Part shown: one piece after another, positions 11,553 through 25,174 of the stretch
Position numbering within the stretch: the stretch's first letter is position 1
How the letters are laid out: each line of letters starts with the position of its first letter
From: Sanghuangporus weigelae
Taxonomy: Eukaryota; Basidiomycota; Agaricomycetes; Hymenochaetales; Hymenochaetaceae
Direction: 5' to 3'
DNA: 64,000 bases
Assembly (NCBI GenBank): GCA_033182465.1
Contig: CP137318.1
Span: forward strand, 1,240,001-1,304,000
Program-made: the position numbers and the translations under genes
The notes under the pieces: model-generated
Database searches by the model: none
What the model was told of the DNA's origin: nothing
What the model saw: only the letters and a program-made list of their open reading frames with translations

Positions 11553-11561
11553 CCTTTATAG
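11553..11561 (-). promoter_or_regulatory. TATA box of the AA9 gene
   Basis: On the minus strand CTATAAAGG lies about 40 bp before the ATG at 11513. Its spacing and sequence fit a TATA box. Confidence 0.45.
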
Positions 11562-12034
11562 TGCTGAGTCTTGGTATTTTTGTCTGCGGCACTAGACCTC
11601 CTGTAGTCATTCCGGGGGGTTACATTCGCTGTGTCATTGAGAAAGTGGACACGGGGGCCGTTTGTGCTGAGTGAGCCGTGTCAGCACACGAGGAGAGCAT
11701 CCGAAAAATCAACGACATCAGACTTCGACACGATCAAACATTTCTTTAGCATTTTGAAAACAAAGGACATGCCTTTATCTCACTTCAACACAACATCCAA
11801 ACGACCTACTTAACCGCCTAGAACAATGATGCACGTTCTGGTAATCGAAGAAAGTATCCGATGTAGTTTCGGTCTTGCCTGAATTTCGTTCTCGTAGACC
11901 AAGACTCTCGGATGTAGGAGAAAAGGCGGAATAAAAGGCCTGTCAGCGGAGTAATCGTGGAACTGCAGCTTCAAAAATAACTGAGTGTCCAAAGAGTCTA
12001 TAAATGGGATGCTCGATATGTCGAAGCCAGTCAA

Positions 12035-13861
12035 AACTGAACACTGCGCCAGCCTTGCAGCTGCCGAAGTCCTTCCTTAGCTTGTTTCCCCATGTATTAC
12101 CGCTTGTTCAGTAGTTTCTTCGAGGATGAGATCGGTGAAAAGGCCAGACGCCACTCTAACCCAAATCCACCCGTGGAGAGATCGGCATCAAATAAAATCC
12201 TAGGCCTAGAGAACAACGGCCCGGAGAGTTACTGTGTTTCTGCCCGAAACGCTCAGTCTAAGCTTTTTTTCCTTCCACGAATTTTCCGTTCATACTTTTC
12301 GCCACAAAACATTGTCATTAGAATAGGTGCACATCTTTAGAATATATTTTGCGCTTTTTTCAAGCAAAAAAACCTAAGTAGAATATTTTATTGAATTTAT
12401 GAGACGGGAGTCTCAAAAATTGACTGCTCACGCGTCTGACCCGGAAACGCTCAGTCGTGGGAAAGGAGCTTCCAACCCATTCACCCCTCATCTTTGCTGG
12501 AAAGCAACTCGAAGATGGTCGCAAAAGCACCATTTTAACATCTGGAACGCATCTATGGATGGTCATGAATACTCAGACACTGCATTAATGGACAATTTCA
12601 TGAACAAATTTGTCTGACTTAAGTGAGACGGTGAAGAATAAGAATGGTGCATAGCAATGAGCTCTTCACTCACTCAATGGATGGACATGCTCTCTGGCTC
12701 ATGGATAAGGAGATGCTGTGTCAGTTCTGAATCTGCATTGCTTTATGAGACTTGTATCATACTCAGAGTCATTCTACAATCAAGCACCATCAAACTATGA
12801 TATGGAATCTACAGTGTGTCTTCAGTCTCTCTTTCTGACAGCATGCAGGCCTTCATAGAGTCACTTATAGAGAAGGCAATTATCATGCTGGATCAGGTAG
12901 GGAGGTTGTACCATCTTTTCACTTGGACATCTGATGGCAAGAGATGAAATAACACTGAAGAATGGCCAATTCCGATGTTTTTTGGCCTTACACTCTCTAT
13001 TGTAATATTAACTTTTTCCTTGAGTCTCTCAGCATGAAATTTCAAGAATCACTCCATATTATACTTATGTTTTGGAATGTGCAAAAAGTTTGGAGATTGC
13101 TTTCCCGAAAATTGTGTAAAAAAATTCAAGAGGCTGCTGCACCTCATTTTCTGTATGATTACATGATAAAAATCAGAGCAGTTTTCAACATGCTCTAGTA
13201 TTCCTCACACATAACATCAGCTTCTGAAACTTTGCATATAGCTTTCAGATACCTTTAACCACGTTTATTCCAAGTTTCATCTTAATTGATTCACAGGAAA
13301 CATTTATAGATGATGCACATACCGTGAGAACAATTTTGATTCACTCAAATCACTCAAGTCAAGTATCTGTTCAGAATGCATACAATATAACTTAGCTTGC
13401 ACTGGATATTTTTGCCCCGAATTTTGTGAAGACATAGCCATAATGCTGCACTATCCACATACATTTTTTCATGAATTTTGGGCAAGAATTGAGTGAGAGA
13501 TTGCAAAACTGAGTGTTATGGGGCCACTGAGCGTAAGGGGCAGAAACACAGTATTCCCAGACGGGCTTCGCAATGACGGCAGACAGACCAAAACCTGAAG
13601 GCAAAAATGAAATTTCATGTTTGATGTCATCTGCAGTGAGACTCGGTGGGTAGAGGGGAATTGATTCAAAGGGGAAGTCCAGTTTCTTGATGTATGTCCG
13701 TGTTTCCAGATCCAGAACACCGCCAATCACCGCCATTACTAATACACCGTCTTGTCAACAGGCTGTCAGCCTAGCCGAACCGCCGGTGGCACGCTTCTCT
13801 ATACAGTCGTCAATGTTCAGTTTATTATACAGTCTCTTCAACTTCTTATCCCCGACACACT
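12035..13861. other. gene-free, AT-rich stretch
   Basis: No frame here shows a recognisable domain or convincing splice pattern. The longest minus-strand frame (13736-13392, 114 residues) has no motif I know. Composition is poorer in GC than neighbouring genes, and short direct echoes (CTCACTCA, TTCATGAA) occur. It may be an old transposon remnant or plain intergenic DNA. Confidence 0.4.
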
Positions 13862-16800
13862 ATGGCAGATCTAAGGGGTTCAGAACGAGCCGTGGATAGC
13901 AAGGATGGTACTCCAGCGAGCCAATCTGGAGGTGTTGCAAAGGCATCCACTGAATCCTCAATAATTTCGCGTATTCTTGGCATGGCCCCGGCATGGATTT
14001 CTGACAATTTACGTTCTGCACGTTCTTGGAAGTTGCTTGCGCGCTGCTGGGTCGCGACATGGGCAACGTTAATCGTCATGCTACCTAACAAGTCATTGAC
14101 GACTCTCGGTAACACGTACGCTTCCATTCTAATTTTCCTATCGTGTTTGTTAACTATGCTCCGAAGTGCGTTCTTTGGCATTCTGGTATCTCTCATAATA
14201 CCTCCTAGCATGCCAGTGCAGATGTTCTTTTTTGTAAGTACTAATTTCTTGTCAGGAACTCTTAAGAAAATATCACATTTAATTCGCAGGCTGTCACACT
14301 TCTGTTGATTGGTCAGTTGCTGGGATGGGGGCTAGGCTCAGCTGCAATGAAGGCTGCAACGAGTGCACGAGACCAAGTTGTACTCCGATCAACTTATGAG
14401 GCAGCAGAGCAAACGTATGTTATATATTCAACTTCTTTTGCTCTATCGCGCCTCATGATTTCACCCAGAGCAGCAACTGCGGCAAATCCTGACGTAGCTT
14501 TTAGGCTAGAAATATTCGAGGGAATTTTCCTAGATGCTCGGTATGACGGGTTTTCTGTCAAGGAGCGTCAAGTATGCTCAGATGATTCTCAGGTCTACCG
14601 TCGTTTACGGAGTAATGCTCGGGGTGTTTTCTTTCATGTTCGGACTTGGCAGAGCTTATCGGCCTCGTTTGGCTCTACTTGTCATATTTGGACAAATCGT
14701 TCTTAATATATTCTGCGTGAGTCTCATGCATCAATTCCTATTTTCCAATTACTGAAGCAGATTTTAGACATTCGGTCCCTTGTTCCCTAATACTCAATTC
14801 ATGATAGTAACGTCTTTCCTGGTTTCAACAAGCGTGTATTTCGCCATCGGCATCGTCTGTTGCGTATTGATCTTCCCAGAGACCATGAACCACTCCTACC
14901 TCGTCGCTGTCGAGGCACTCCTGGGACAACTAAAGGGCTATGGGCAACTTTACGAAGCTGTGCTGGAAATGTCACCAGAAGATATAATTGTTGATCCGAA
15001 TGGCGTTGTTGATCGGTGCGCTAAACAACGCATTAGCTTAGTTCTGGCAGTTCAGAATTGTAAGTTATCTGTTATCAAGATGTCGTTCAATCGCTCACGG
15101 GACTTCAGTGGAACAGAAGAGCGGATTGATAAATGCAGAATTCAGCTACGGACGTTGGAATGGCTCAGACGCAAGGTGAGGGTCGTGGATATTTTGAGAA
15201 GAAATTTTGACTTTTCTTTTGACAGGACTCTTGAGGAACCTCTTCGCGTTCTCGTCGCGCGTATGACAAGCTTCTATTCCTATCCAAAACTTCTTCACAA
15301 GACATCCCCCCGTTCTCTTTCTCGCTCAACGACGAACTCCGAGGATACGGCACGGCCTTCATCAACAGTCAACTCCATGGAGGAGATTGCTGGCGATACT
15401 GAACTCCTCCGCCAGCTACACTCCAGACGGTTTGCCCTCGAGGCTGAGAAGAATGTACGAATGGCGGATATTTCGCCTATACTTTTCAGTTCAACAGCCG
15501 AACTTCGTACAGCATGCCTAGAAGGACTTGATGCTGCGCAAGACATGATAAAACAAGTGAATCGAAGGCGGTGGGAACGCGGATCACAGACCGTTGAAGA
15601 GAAAGAAGCAGCACTTACCAAGGCGCTCGATCGTCTTCGAGCGAGTGTCGACGCTTTCAAATCTCAAGGTCGTTTAGCAATCGTTGAGCCATTTGTACCT
15701 ATACTACGCGAAGCCGATGCAGACCATGAATCACGCAAGCGCCTGCCAATTCGCTCTCTTATCGTCGCATCATCTTTCTCTGCTCAACTTGTGGTGACAG
15801 CGAACGGCATCATTGATTTGCTCGATCTTATTCTAAAGACGACCAATAGACGGCGGCACGCTCGTTTGTGGGCACCAAGCGGTCTGAGGGCGCTTGGTAA
15901 TATTATCCTTAGGCGAGAAAAGAACCCTTCACTTGAAATGGCCCTTGGAGAAAATGTTGTCGTTGAGCTAGAGAAGGAGGAAGAGGAAGAGGAAGTAGCA
16001 TACAGTATGTTCATTCCGACGTCAAAGTCCAGCGAAGACCAATTTTTGACTTTGATAAAGGGCGAGATCCAGATAGCAAGCCTCCAACGAACATTATCCA
16101 GAAAATCATGAACGGAATTCATAATGTTTATGAGTGGAGTAAGACGCCTGAAGCCATGGTGAGCAAAGGTCATTGGTGCCATCCGTTATGCGATCTTATT
16201 TGTATAGTTTGGGTTCAAATATGCCATTCTCACCGTCCTCCTTTGGCTTCCGGCCGTCCTTCGTTCCTCTGCTAGTAGGTGACTGCTCAATATATATATT
16301 TCACCTGCTGACTCTGCATGGATGGGAAGATTTATATTATGTCGAAAAAGGCGTCTGGTGCGTTTGTATCCCAAAGACTAAACGCTGCGCAAGTTCATCG
16401 ACTTCATAGGGCATTGATCATGGCACAAACGGCGCTGAACGTTTATGTATCGGATACGATATATAGGTATTTTTGTTCATGCATCATGACAATCGACTTC
16501 TCATGTTCGACGTTTAGTATCGTCACACGGACGTTGGGCACATTCCTCGGTTTAGTAATGGGTAATTACCTCACACCTTACAAATATTCATGTATGCATT
16601 TAAGGCTGATCTGATGTTCCTGTGTCTAGGACTTCTGATATGGTACATCGGTGAGTGAAACTGACTTCTGCCCTGATACACTAGTACTCACCTTGAGTGT
16701 TCTTGCTACCAGGCAACGGTAGTGGAAATGGGAATCCCTATGGCACTGCTGCAGCATATGGAGTGTTCATTATTCCAGTTTTGTTCGCTCGCATTAATGC

Positions 16801-18127
16801 TCCGCCGACATTGTTACAGCCCTTGATAATGTTCAGTGTACGCTTCATCACGAGCTAAACTAGAGCGAGCGGCTGACCTTGTGTTGAACAGGCGACGCTA
16901 TCACTGATAGTAGGATATAGTTGGATTGATGCGAAACTGAATCGTAAGTTTCCTTCCTTATTCCTTGAGGTCACCATCATGACTTGTTCGTTGTCAGTCG
17001 TCGGAAATCCAGGCGTCGGATGGCCAATTGCTTGGAAGCGCTTTGTGCTTGTCATGATCGGTGTGTTTATTCTTCTATCTTCTGAACATATGACGGAAGA
17101 CTGAATAGGCGCCCTAGGGATCGGCGCCATTGCTATTCTGTCGATTCTGCCTCCGGTATCAGGACGAAAAGCAGTTCGTCTCCAAAATGCCGTGATGGTC
17201 GACGAGCTTTCAAGTCTCTACTCATATCTCATGTCTATTTGGATTACCGAGGATAACGAAGAGTCCCGCGTCGACAGCGAGGAAAGAGAACTAGAAAGAC
17301 CGGTTGCCGATGAAGAAACTGGCACCGAAAAGAAGGGTCCAGGAGCTGTCAAGCCTGGATGGGCCGCATCAGTCAAGAAACGCATGTTGAGACTCATGGA
17401 ACAATTGCAGACGATGCAGATGCAGACCGCAATGGCAAGATTTGAGGGGAACATCAGGGGGGCATGGCCTTCGGAGGAATATGAGAAACTGCTTGAGAAG
17501 GAGTCAGATATACTAGCGGCTCTCGGACAGGTAACTGAACGCGGTGTGACGTGAAAATTTCAAATCCTTACTGATGCAAATGATTCTAGCTAGCTAGTGC
17601 ATTGTACCATCTGGATCCTGATTGGAGAGCATCTTTGAATCGCAGGACTCTGATCCTGAATCCAAATTTCGTGAGTAGATGGATTCAGATGGTCTATCAA
17701 GATGTCGCTGATCTTCGTTGTCCCAGATCACAGACGTCATGTCAATCTTTGCCCTTGTATCCCAGTCTTTACGGACCGGAGTACCTATGCACCAAATCCT
17801 ACCGACTACCCTGATGGAGCGCCTCCTTTATCACAGTACACATGACATCCTCTCGCGCAGGGATCAAGAACGCCTTGAAGACACTACTTATCTTGAACGA
17901 GTAAGCTCGTATGAGTTCGTATTCTTTTCAACTGGCGTCACAGCGGTGTCGCAAGTCATCGAGGTGAGCTTTGCCTATCCTAGTTAGTGTGTTGGTTTAA
18001 TCCTGAGTATATTCGGTAGTCACTCGACGAAATACACCGAATAACACGCGGTCTGTGTGGAGAAATTCCGTTCCGAGGCTTCAACGAATGGAAGAATGAT
18101 TATGATCGGGTGTTCAGACTCGCATGA
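13862..18127 (+). CDS. BRE4/FUSC-like membrane transporter with ER-transporter 6TM N-terminal domain
   Basis: Eighteen exons join in one frame to 1110 residues: 13862-14233, 14290-14414, 14469-14540, 14593-14716, 14768-16004, 16061-16158, 16208-16274, 16330-16357, 16410-16466, 16518-16561, 16630-16650, 16713-16837, 16892-16943, 16998-17060, 17109-17530, 17590-17670, 17727-17963, 18020-18127. The layout matches the fungal putative ER transporter family. It has an N-terminal group of about six helices (residues ~45-250) and a long soluble middle with LWAPSGLRALGNI and DPDSKPP. A second membrane group containing GVWALIMAQTALNVY and GNPYGTAAAYGVF comes next, then a C-terminal cytosolic domain ending FNEWKNDYDRVFRLA. 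Relatives include yeast BRE4 (brefeldin A sensitivity) and FUSC-type putative anion or aromatic-acid transporters. The substrate is unknown. The 21-nt and 28-nt exons are supported by phase and family pattern. Confidence 0.85.
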
Positions 18128-18373
18128 CCCTGTTCAATGGTCTTTGCTTATCGCGAGCTCGTCATATAGACTCGAGTCCATCCTGCAGGCTGATTTTTTT
18201 CATATCTTCTTCCTCTATCCTTCCGAAGAAGGGTAGAGAGCATCAAGGATGTTCACGGCCTTTGTAAATTTAAAGCACTGAACAGTTTCGGACAAAGGCA
18301 CACACAGATTTCTTCCCCAATGTTTGCAGCGTAATGATTAATGCGACTATACATACATTACAAAACCGAAGTG

Positions 18374-20264
18374 CTAGATGTCAACTCGTATACGTTGAAG
18401 TATCGGGATGATTCGTTCCCACTCCTCAATAGCCTATGCAGCGAGGAATTAGATATTTTCAAGGAACGTGAAAAGAGAAGCAAGTTTTACCGAATTGTAC
18501 GTCTCAATGTGACCGTCCGCAAGAGATCCGAGCATTTCCTTCATCTCCACTTCTTTCGCACGCTGGAAGATGACTTGCTCCTTTAGCGTCTCGTCGCTGA
18601 AAGCCTCCGACGTTTCGTGCGCAGTGCTCACGGCTTCTTGCAACTACGCAAGGATGGGAGTCAATGATTCAATAGAAAGCAGTGGATAATATGAAGGTAC
18701 CTCTTTGATCTTCGCATCCAACTTTTTCATACGTTCCACTCGACTTCGGTCATCATCAGCCCCACGGAGTGCATCGACTTTGTCTCGAAGGAAAGCACTG
18801 AGACCGAGACCAGTACTACCTGCTCTTCCGGCAATGACGGCTGACAATCTATCCCGCTCAAGAGTGAGCCCAGACAAATAGTTGGATAGCTCCTCGAAAT
18901 CCAGTTGCTTCTGATCTCGCAATCTTAACACTGCACGATGTGCATGCGAATAAGCGATGAGAGAACGGAGCTGTGTGAGGAACGGGTCGTGCGTTGTTGT
19001 CGCCTGTATGTATTATGAGTGAGACTATCCATTTCGTTTGAAATCCTTACTCACCAGTTGCCGAAGTAGAGTAGAGAATTCAAGCAAGGTGTTCGAAAAG
19101 TGATTTAGTGGATCCGTGATTCCCGACTCTAAGAAACCAAGACCCTGTACAGCAACAGCGAGATCGTGGTAGTCGGACGAGAGGTCTTCGCCAGGTGATT
19201 CGGGATTACCATCTCTTTAGCCTCAGACATACACGAAACAGGTGCGCATTAGAGCGCTATACAATGTACTCACCACCAGTGCGTGACCGCAGTCGATTCC
19301 AGATGCGCTCTGAGGAATGTAGGCCTTCCTCTGACTTGTCGACGCCGTCGCGCATGGCAAGAAACCGTTCATCCGGTTTGCGCAGCTTCGCGAATGCGTT
19401 GAGTAGTGTATCGGAGATGTTGTCCAGTACGCCTGAATGTGACTCTGGCCCAGTCGGAGGATGTGCAACATGTCGATGCATTGTTACGTGCTGTCAAGGA
19501 TATCAACATTATGTCCATTTAACCATTTGTAAGATAAACAGACCCATTCTGTTGATTCAAAGAAAGCTCGGACGAGAGTACTCCTTTGCAACGTCGGATG
19601 ACGACATAGTCGCTTTAGAAAGAGCTCGAGGCTGAAGTTTGAAAACGACCACCAATTTCAGAAGAGAAGCGTCAAATATTTCAGCCATGCTCACTCTTGT
19701 CGACGCCGCTCAAGGAATTCTGGACTGAACCTGTCTCCGGTGACATATTCTAAATGACGAGAATCAGAGGAGGGATCGAGCTCAATACAACAAGAGACTC
19801 ACCGAGTCGATGCTTCTCTGGTATTGGTGGCACGACACAAGCAGGGAAATCCTTGGTCAGATGATCTCTCAGGAAGACAAAGTCTTGAAAGCGTCTTCGT
19901 GCAGATGGATTTCGTGAGGAGAATATTGGCAAGTTTGTCTACGAGACGAGGTCAGCAAGAGTGATGAGAGAAGTATTGAAGAGCGTACCTTAGCAGAAAC
20001 GAGGTATGACACATAGGCATCCTTTGTCTCCGGAAGCTCCTTTATAGGGTCTCGAATGCTGGGTATCAGATAGCCTTCCCACTTGGGTTCATGCGGACTG
20101 CGGTGTTCAGCTGCGTCTTCGGGGTCGGTGCTCTGCTTGAAGCCAGGACCAGACGCCTGAGAGGGCTCTTCAGCAGGAGTGTCGGCGGAAGCGGTTGCTT
20201 GATACCCGGCTGAAGGAGTTTCCCAAGCAACGGATTCAAACACGTCCTCTTCGTCACCGAGCAT
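18374..20264 (-). CDS. SNX4: sorting nexin SNX4/Atg24 (PX-BAR)
   Basis: Minus-strand exons 20264-19989, 19938-19803, 19749-19695, 19631-19544, 19490-19274, 19185-19055, 19003-18701, 18643-18491 and 18433-18374 give 472 residues. An acidic, Pro/Ser-rich N-terminus of about 60 residues leads into a PX domain: DAYVSYLVSAKTNLPIF, NPSARRRFQDFVFLRDHL (PI3P-binding Arg cluster), VVPPIPEKHRLEYV and RFSPEFLERRR. The rest is a coiled BAR domain with TGDLSSDYHDLAVAVQGLG, AYSHAHRAVLRLRDQKQLD and a C-terminal AIEEWERIIPILQRIRVDI. SNX4 sorts cargo out of endosomes back to the Golgi and supports selective autophagy. The intron between exons 5 and 6 (88 nt) is the longest in the gene. The gene is head-to-head with RPB2; the 240-bp gap should hold both promoters. 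Confidence 0.93.
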
Positions 20265-20504
20265 TAGTCGTGTGTGGAAATAGCTTCAAGTCAAGTGAAG
20301 TCAAGAGTCACCAAGGTTAGCCACGACGCGTTGTTCTGTACGTAAGCAAGTCACATCTCTCAGCACCCTCTCTGACGCGAACGTTCATCACCTCTGAACG
20401 TCTCGTCGTCGTATCTTGATCCAAGGCTCGTTCTCGAAATCCCATCTGCTTGATAAGTGGTCTGCGGTTTGGAAGAAGCCTTGTTCATCTGCGCTTGACG
20501 AGAA

Positions 20505-23500
20505 ATGAGTGAGCATGGCCATTACTCATTGACCCAGGCCTGTGTTCTGATCATCTTAAGGTTTCCCTTCTTCTCAAAATCCCTTCTACTCTAATTCTCA
20601 GCTCGATGCTGCCGCCGCCGATGCGGATGACTTTGACGAGGATGAGGTGTTCACCCAGGAAGACTGTTGGAATGTCATCTCCGCGTTTTTCGACGAGAAG
20701 GGTCTTGTCAGGCAACAGCTGGATTCTTTCGACGAATTTGTCCAGAATACGATACAAGAGCTGATTGAAGAAAATGCGGATTTGATTCTAGATCAACAGG
20801 ATCAGCATTCTGGCTCGGAGAGAGATGCTACTGTATGTATAATTTTTGAGTTGCTGGTCGTCGTATTCTCAAAAGCCTTCTCGCATAGCGTCGATACGAG
20901 ATCCACTTTGGTCAAATTTTCTTTGCGAGGCCTACGTTCAGCGAATCTGATGGTTCCTCTGGTCCCATCTTCCCTCAGGACTGCCGAATTCGGAATCTGA
21001 CTTATGCCGCACCGTTGTATTGCGAGATGACAAAACGGACACTCCTTGGACACGAAGATCCAAACTCTATGACCGGTGAAATGAAGTGGGAGGCCGAGAA
21101 TCCGGAAATTCCAGACGAGCATGCGAGGGTCACTCTTGGAAGGGTTCGTGTGGTTTCTTTATTAGAGACTTGCTTCTCTGACTCAACTGAATCTGTCTAG
21201 ATTCCTATTATGCTGCGATCATTTTTCTGCGTCTTGTCTACTTTCAGCGAGGACCAGCTTTATGCGGTCAACGAATGTCCTTACGACTCTGGAGGCTACT
21301 TCATCATCAATGGCTCGGAGAAGGTCTTAATTGCCCAGGAGCGCATGGCGACTAATCACGTCTATGTTTTCGCGAAAGCCCAGCCCTCCCCCATCAATTT
21401 CTTGGCCGAAATTCGTAGCGCTGTGGAAAGGGGCGGGAAGACCATCAGCCAGTTTCAAGTTAAGATGTATCATAGGGGCCAGGAACGAACGGTAGGTTCT
21501 CTGGAGATCATAGGTCGCGGTTACTAACACAACTTATGACAGTCTGGTAATGTCATAAAAGCCACCATTCCTTATATAAAGGTCGACATCCCTATTTGGG
21601 TTGTGTTCCGTGCTCTGGGCGTTATCTCCGATAGAGATATTCTTGAGCATATTTGCTTCGACATGAACGACTCTCAGATGCTTGAAATGCTGAAGCCATG
21701 TATTGACGATGGGTTTGTCATTCAAGACCGTGAGGTAAGCTCTTTCTTAAGTCTCGTCTGGAGAATCCTTGGTTGATTGATTTGATTAGGTGGCACTCGA
21801 TTTCATCGGTAACCGTGGAACTGCTACTGGTCTCAATCGCGAAAAGCGTCTGCGATACGCCCAAGAGATTCTGCAGAAAGAAATGCTGCCACATATTTCA
21901 ATGTCTGAAGGGTCAGAGTCAAAGAAGGCTTATTTCTTCGGTTATATGGTCCATCGCTTGCTTCTGGCAGCTTTGGAGCGCCGTGAGCTCGATGATCGTG
22001 ACCACTTCGGGAAGAAGCGTCTGGACCTAGCAGGTCCTCTGCTTACGGGCTTGTTCCGCATGTTGTTCAGGAAATTGACCAAAGATGTATACCGATATCT
22101 GCAAAAGGTATACTCATATATTTGTCCCTTGTGCCTGCTAACATCCACTCGTACAGTGTGTCGAGACTCACAAGGAGTTCAATATCAATATGGCCATTAA
22201 GACCCAGACGATAACTAATGGTCTCAAATACTCCCTTGCTACAGGGAATTGGGGTGACCAGAAAAAATCCATGTCTACCAAAGCCGGTGTATCCCAGGTG
22301 CTCAATCGTTACACCTATGCTTCCACTCTCTCGCATCTTCGACGGTGTAACACGCCTCTTGGCAGAGAAGGGAAGATTGCGAAACCTCGCCAATTACATA
22401 ACACACATTGGGGCATGGTCTGCCCTGCTGAAACTCCGGAAGGACAAGCTTGCGGTCTCGTAAAGAACCTGTCGCTAATGGCCATGATTTCCGTGGGCTC
22501 TTACTCAGCTCCTGTGCTCGAGTTCTTGGAAGAATGGGGCTTGGAAAATTTGGAGGACAACGCACAGTCGCCAAACCTAACCAAGGTGTTCGTTAACGGT
22601 GTTTGGCTTGGGGTGCATCGTGATCCGTTTAGTCTGGTAAACACGCTCCGTAATCTTCGGCGAAAGGGCGATCTTGGCAGCGAAGTATCTATTGTACGGG
22701 ACATCCGCGAAAAGGAAGTTCGCGTATACACGGACGCGGGTCGCGTGCTTCGACCTCTATTCATCGTCGAGAAGCAGCATCTGAAGTTGAAACGTCAGCA
22801 TCTCCGATGGCTTCAAGAGAAATGGAGAGTCGAGGAGAGACCTATCGAAAAGCCACCCGTAGATGACGAGCAGAACGTGGAGGAATCGGAAGGAGAGACA
22901 ATAGCCGAGGAAGAGGATGGCAAACCTATAATCCGAGACGGAACTAGGATGAAGAAGAAGCGGAAGCCCTTCAACTGGGGCACTTTGGTTTCAGACGGTG
23001 TCATCGAATACCTTGACGCTGAAGAGGAAGAGACAGTCATGATTTGTATGACTCCAGATGATTTGGTCGAGTCGCGGTTAATGAGTCGCGGACTCGATCC
23101 CAGAGCCGATGGTGACTTCGACCCGGCTGCTCGCCTCAAGGCAGTTCCAAATGCTCACACATGGACGCACTGCGAGATTCATCCTAGCATGATTTTAGGT
23201 ATTTGCGCTAGTATCATCCCATTCCCGGATCACAATCAGGTACGTTGATTAAATGCTTTACTTACAATTTGTGAGGTTCTCAACGTATCTTAGTCTCCTC
23301 GTAACACGTACCAATCTGCCATGGGTAAACAGGCCATGGGAATATTCCTTACGAATTTCTTGATGCGTCAGGATACCATGGCGAATATTCTTTATTACCC
23401 ACAAAAACCATTGGCTACTACCCGAGCTATGGAATACCTCAAGTTCCGAGAATTACCAGCCGGACAGAACGCCATCGTCGCTATTCTCTGCTACAGTGGT

Positions 23501-24907
23501 TATAACCAAGAAGATTCCGTAATCATGAACCAAAGTTCTATAGATCGCGGTCTCTTCCGTAGTCTGTACTATCGAACGTATATGGACCAAGAGAAAAGGA
23601 GCGGCGCGATCTTGGTCGAAGAGTTCGAGAAGCCGACGCGCGAAACTACTCTCCGTATGAAGCACGGTACTTATGACAAGCTCGAGGAAGACGGCCTTGT
23701 TGCACCAGGGACCAATGTTCGAGGTGAAGACATCATCATCGGGAAGACTGCTCCAATTCCTCCTGACAGTGAAGAGCTCGGTCAGAGGCGAGGGCACTCC
23801 AAACGCGACAACTCTACGCCACTCAAGAGTACGGAACAAGGTATTGTCGATCAAGTAGTAGTTACGACAAATTCCGAGGGCTTGAAGTTCGTGAAGATTC
23901 GTGTTCGCTCTACTCGTATTCCTCAGATCGGGGACAAGTTCGCTTCTCGACACGGACAAAAGGGTACTATTGGTATCACTTACCGTCAAGAAGACATGCC
24001 TTTCACTGCTGAGGGTATCACACCGGACATCATCATCAATCCTCACGCCATTCCTTCGCGAATGACTATTGGACACTTGGTCGAATGTCTGTTATCGAAA
24101 TTGGCGACGATAGTTGGTAATGAGGGTGATGCAACTCCGTTCACAGACATCACAGTGGATTCGATATCGGGCCATTTACGAGCCAGAGGCTACCAGTCTC
24201 GGGGTCTGGAAGTGATGTACCACGGCCATACCGGACGAAAATTGCAGGCGCAGGTCTACCTTGGCCCGACTTACTACCAGCGGTTGAAGCACATGGTGGA
24301 CGACAAGATTCACTCTCGTGCTCGTGGACCGGTACAGATCCTGACGAGACAACCCGTTGAAGGTCGTTCCCGCGATGGTGGTTTGCGGTTCGGTGAAATG
24401 GAGGTCAGTCCGATGAGCTCTTGAGTCCTCCTCTTGTAGGTCTGATGAATCCTCCTTAGCGCGATTGTATGATTTCACACGGTATCGCCTCTTTCCTCAA
24501 AGAGCGTCTGTTCGATGCCAGTGATGCTTATCGGCTTCACGTTTGTGATTTGTATGGTCATTTTTTCTTCCACTGTTATGATATTTGCTAACCATTGACA
24601 CGTACAGGTGTGGGCTTACCGCTATCGCGAACCTCGTGAGTTGCTGCATAAAAGTAAAGATTAACTTGGCCCAGAGCTGACCGTGCTCCAACAGAAAAAG
24701 CAAACATTCGAATGTAGAGCATGTAAGAACAAGACGAGCATCTCACAACTGTATATTCCTTATGCCGCGAAGCTCTTGTTCCAGGTAATCGACACCCACA
24801 AACCATCCTGATGACAACTGATCAAAATTATTTGTTCTTAGGAGCTGCAAGCTATGAACATCGCTGCGCGATTATACACTGTTTCAACGGGCAGGATCAG
24901 AGACTGA
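20505..24907 (+). CDS. RPB2: RNA polymerase II second-largest subunit RPB2
   Basis: Exons 20505-20508, 20561-20832, 20889-21143, 21201-21491, 21543-21734, 21790-22107, 22157-23239, 23294-24403, 24460-24551, 24608-24635, 24695-24784 and 24842-24907 give 1266 residues. The protein carries RPB2 blocks end to end: [82 protein letters not shown] (active-site region), [15 protein letters not shown] and [18 protein letters not shown], plus the C-terminal zinc site CDLC...CRAC. It builds one side of the Pol II cleft. The first coding exon is ATGA only. This start is preferred because it is the only upstream ATG that yields an open frame with good splice sites. A charged segment near residues 640-690 ([23 protein letters not shown]) looks longer than in yeast. 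Confidence 0.96.
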
Positions 24908-25174
24908 ACCTTACTTTAGATAGTTGCTTTCTTACGTGTTTTTGTCGCGCAAGACTTTATGTATATGTATTACAGATGCAATAATACTCTCTAGAGATGC
25001 TTCAAAGGCCGGACCGGTAGAGATCACCCGTCTGGCCTAGAAATTTCACGTCCAATGGCCCAATGTCGATGATAGCAAACGAATGTGATAATTATTGTAA
25101 GTGCAGATACTAGAAATTCCTGGTAGTGTAACCAACGATACAGAAATAATAAAGCAGAATAATGTTTTCCCCAA

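Noticed and set aside
13392-13736. Minus-strand open frame of 114 residues in the gene-free stretch
   Set aside because: No domain, no splice context and no promoter pattern; too little to call a gene.
15176-15225. Apparent 50-nt GT-AG intron in the BRE4-like gene
   Set aside because: Removing it shifts the frame into a stop, while reading through gives a continuous protein.
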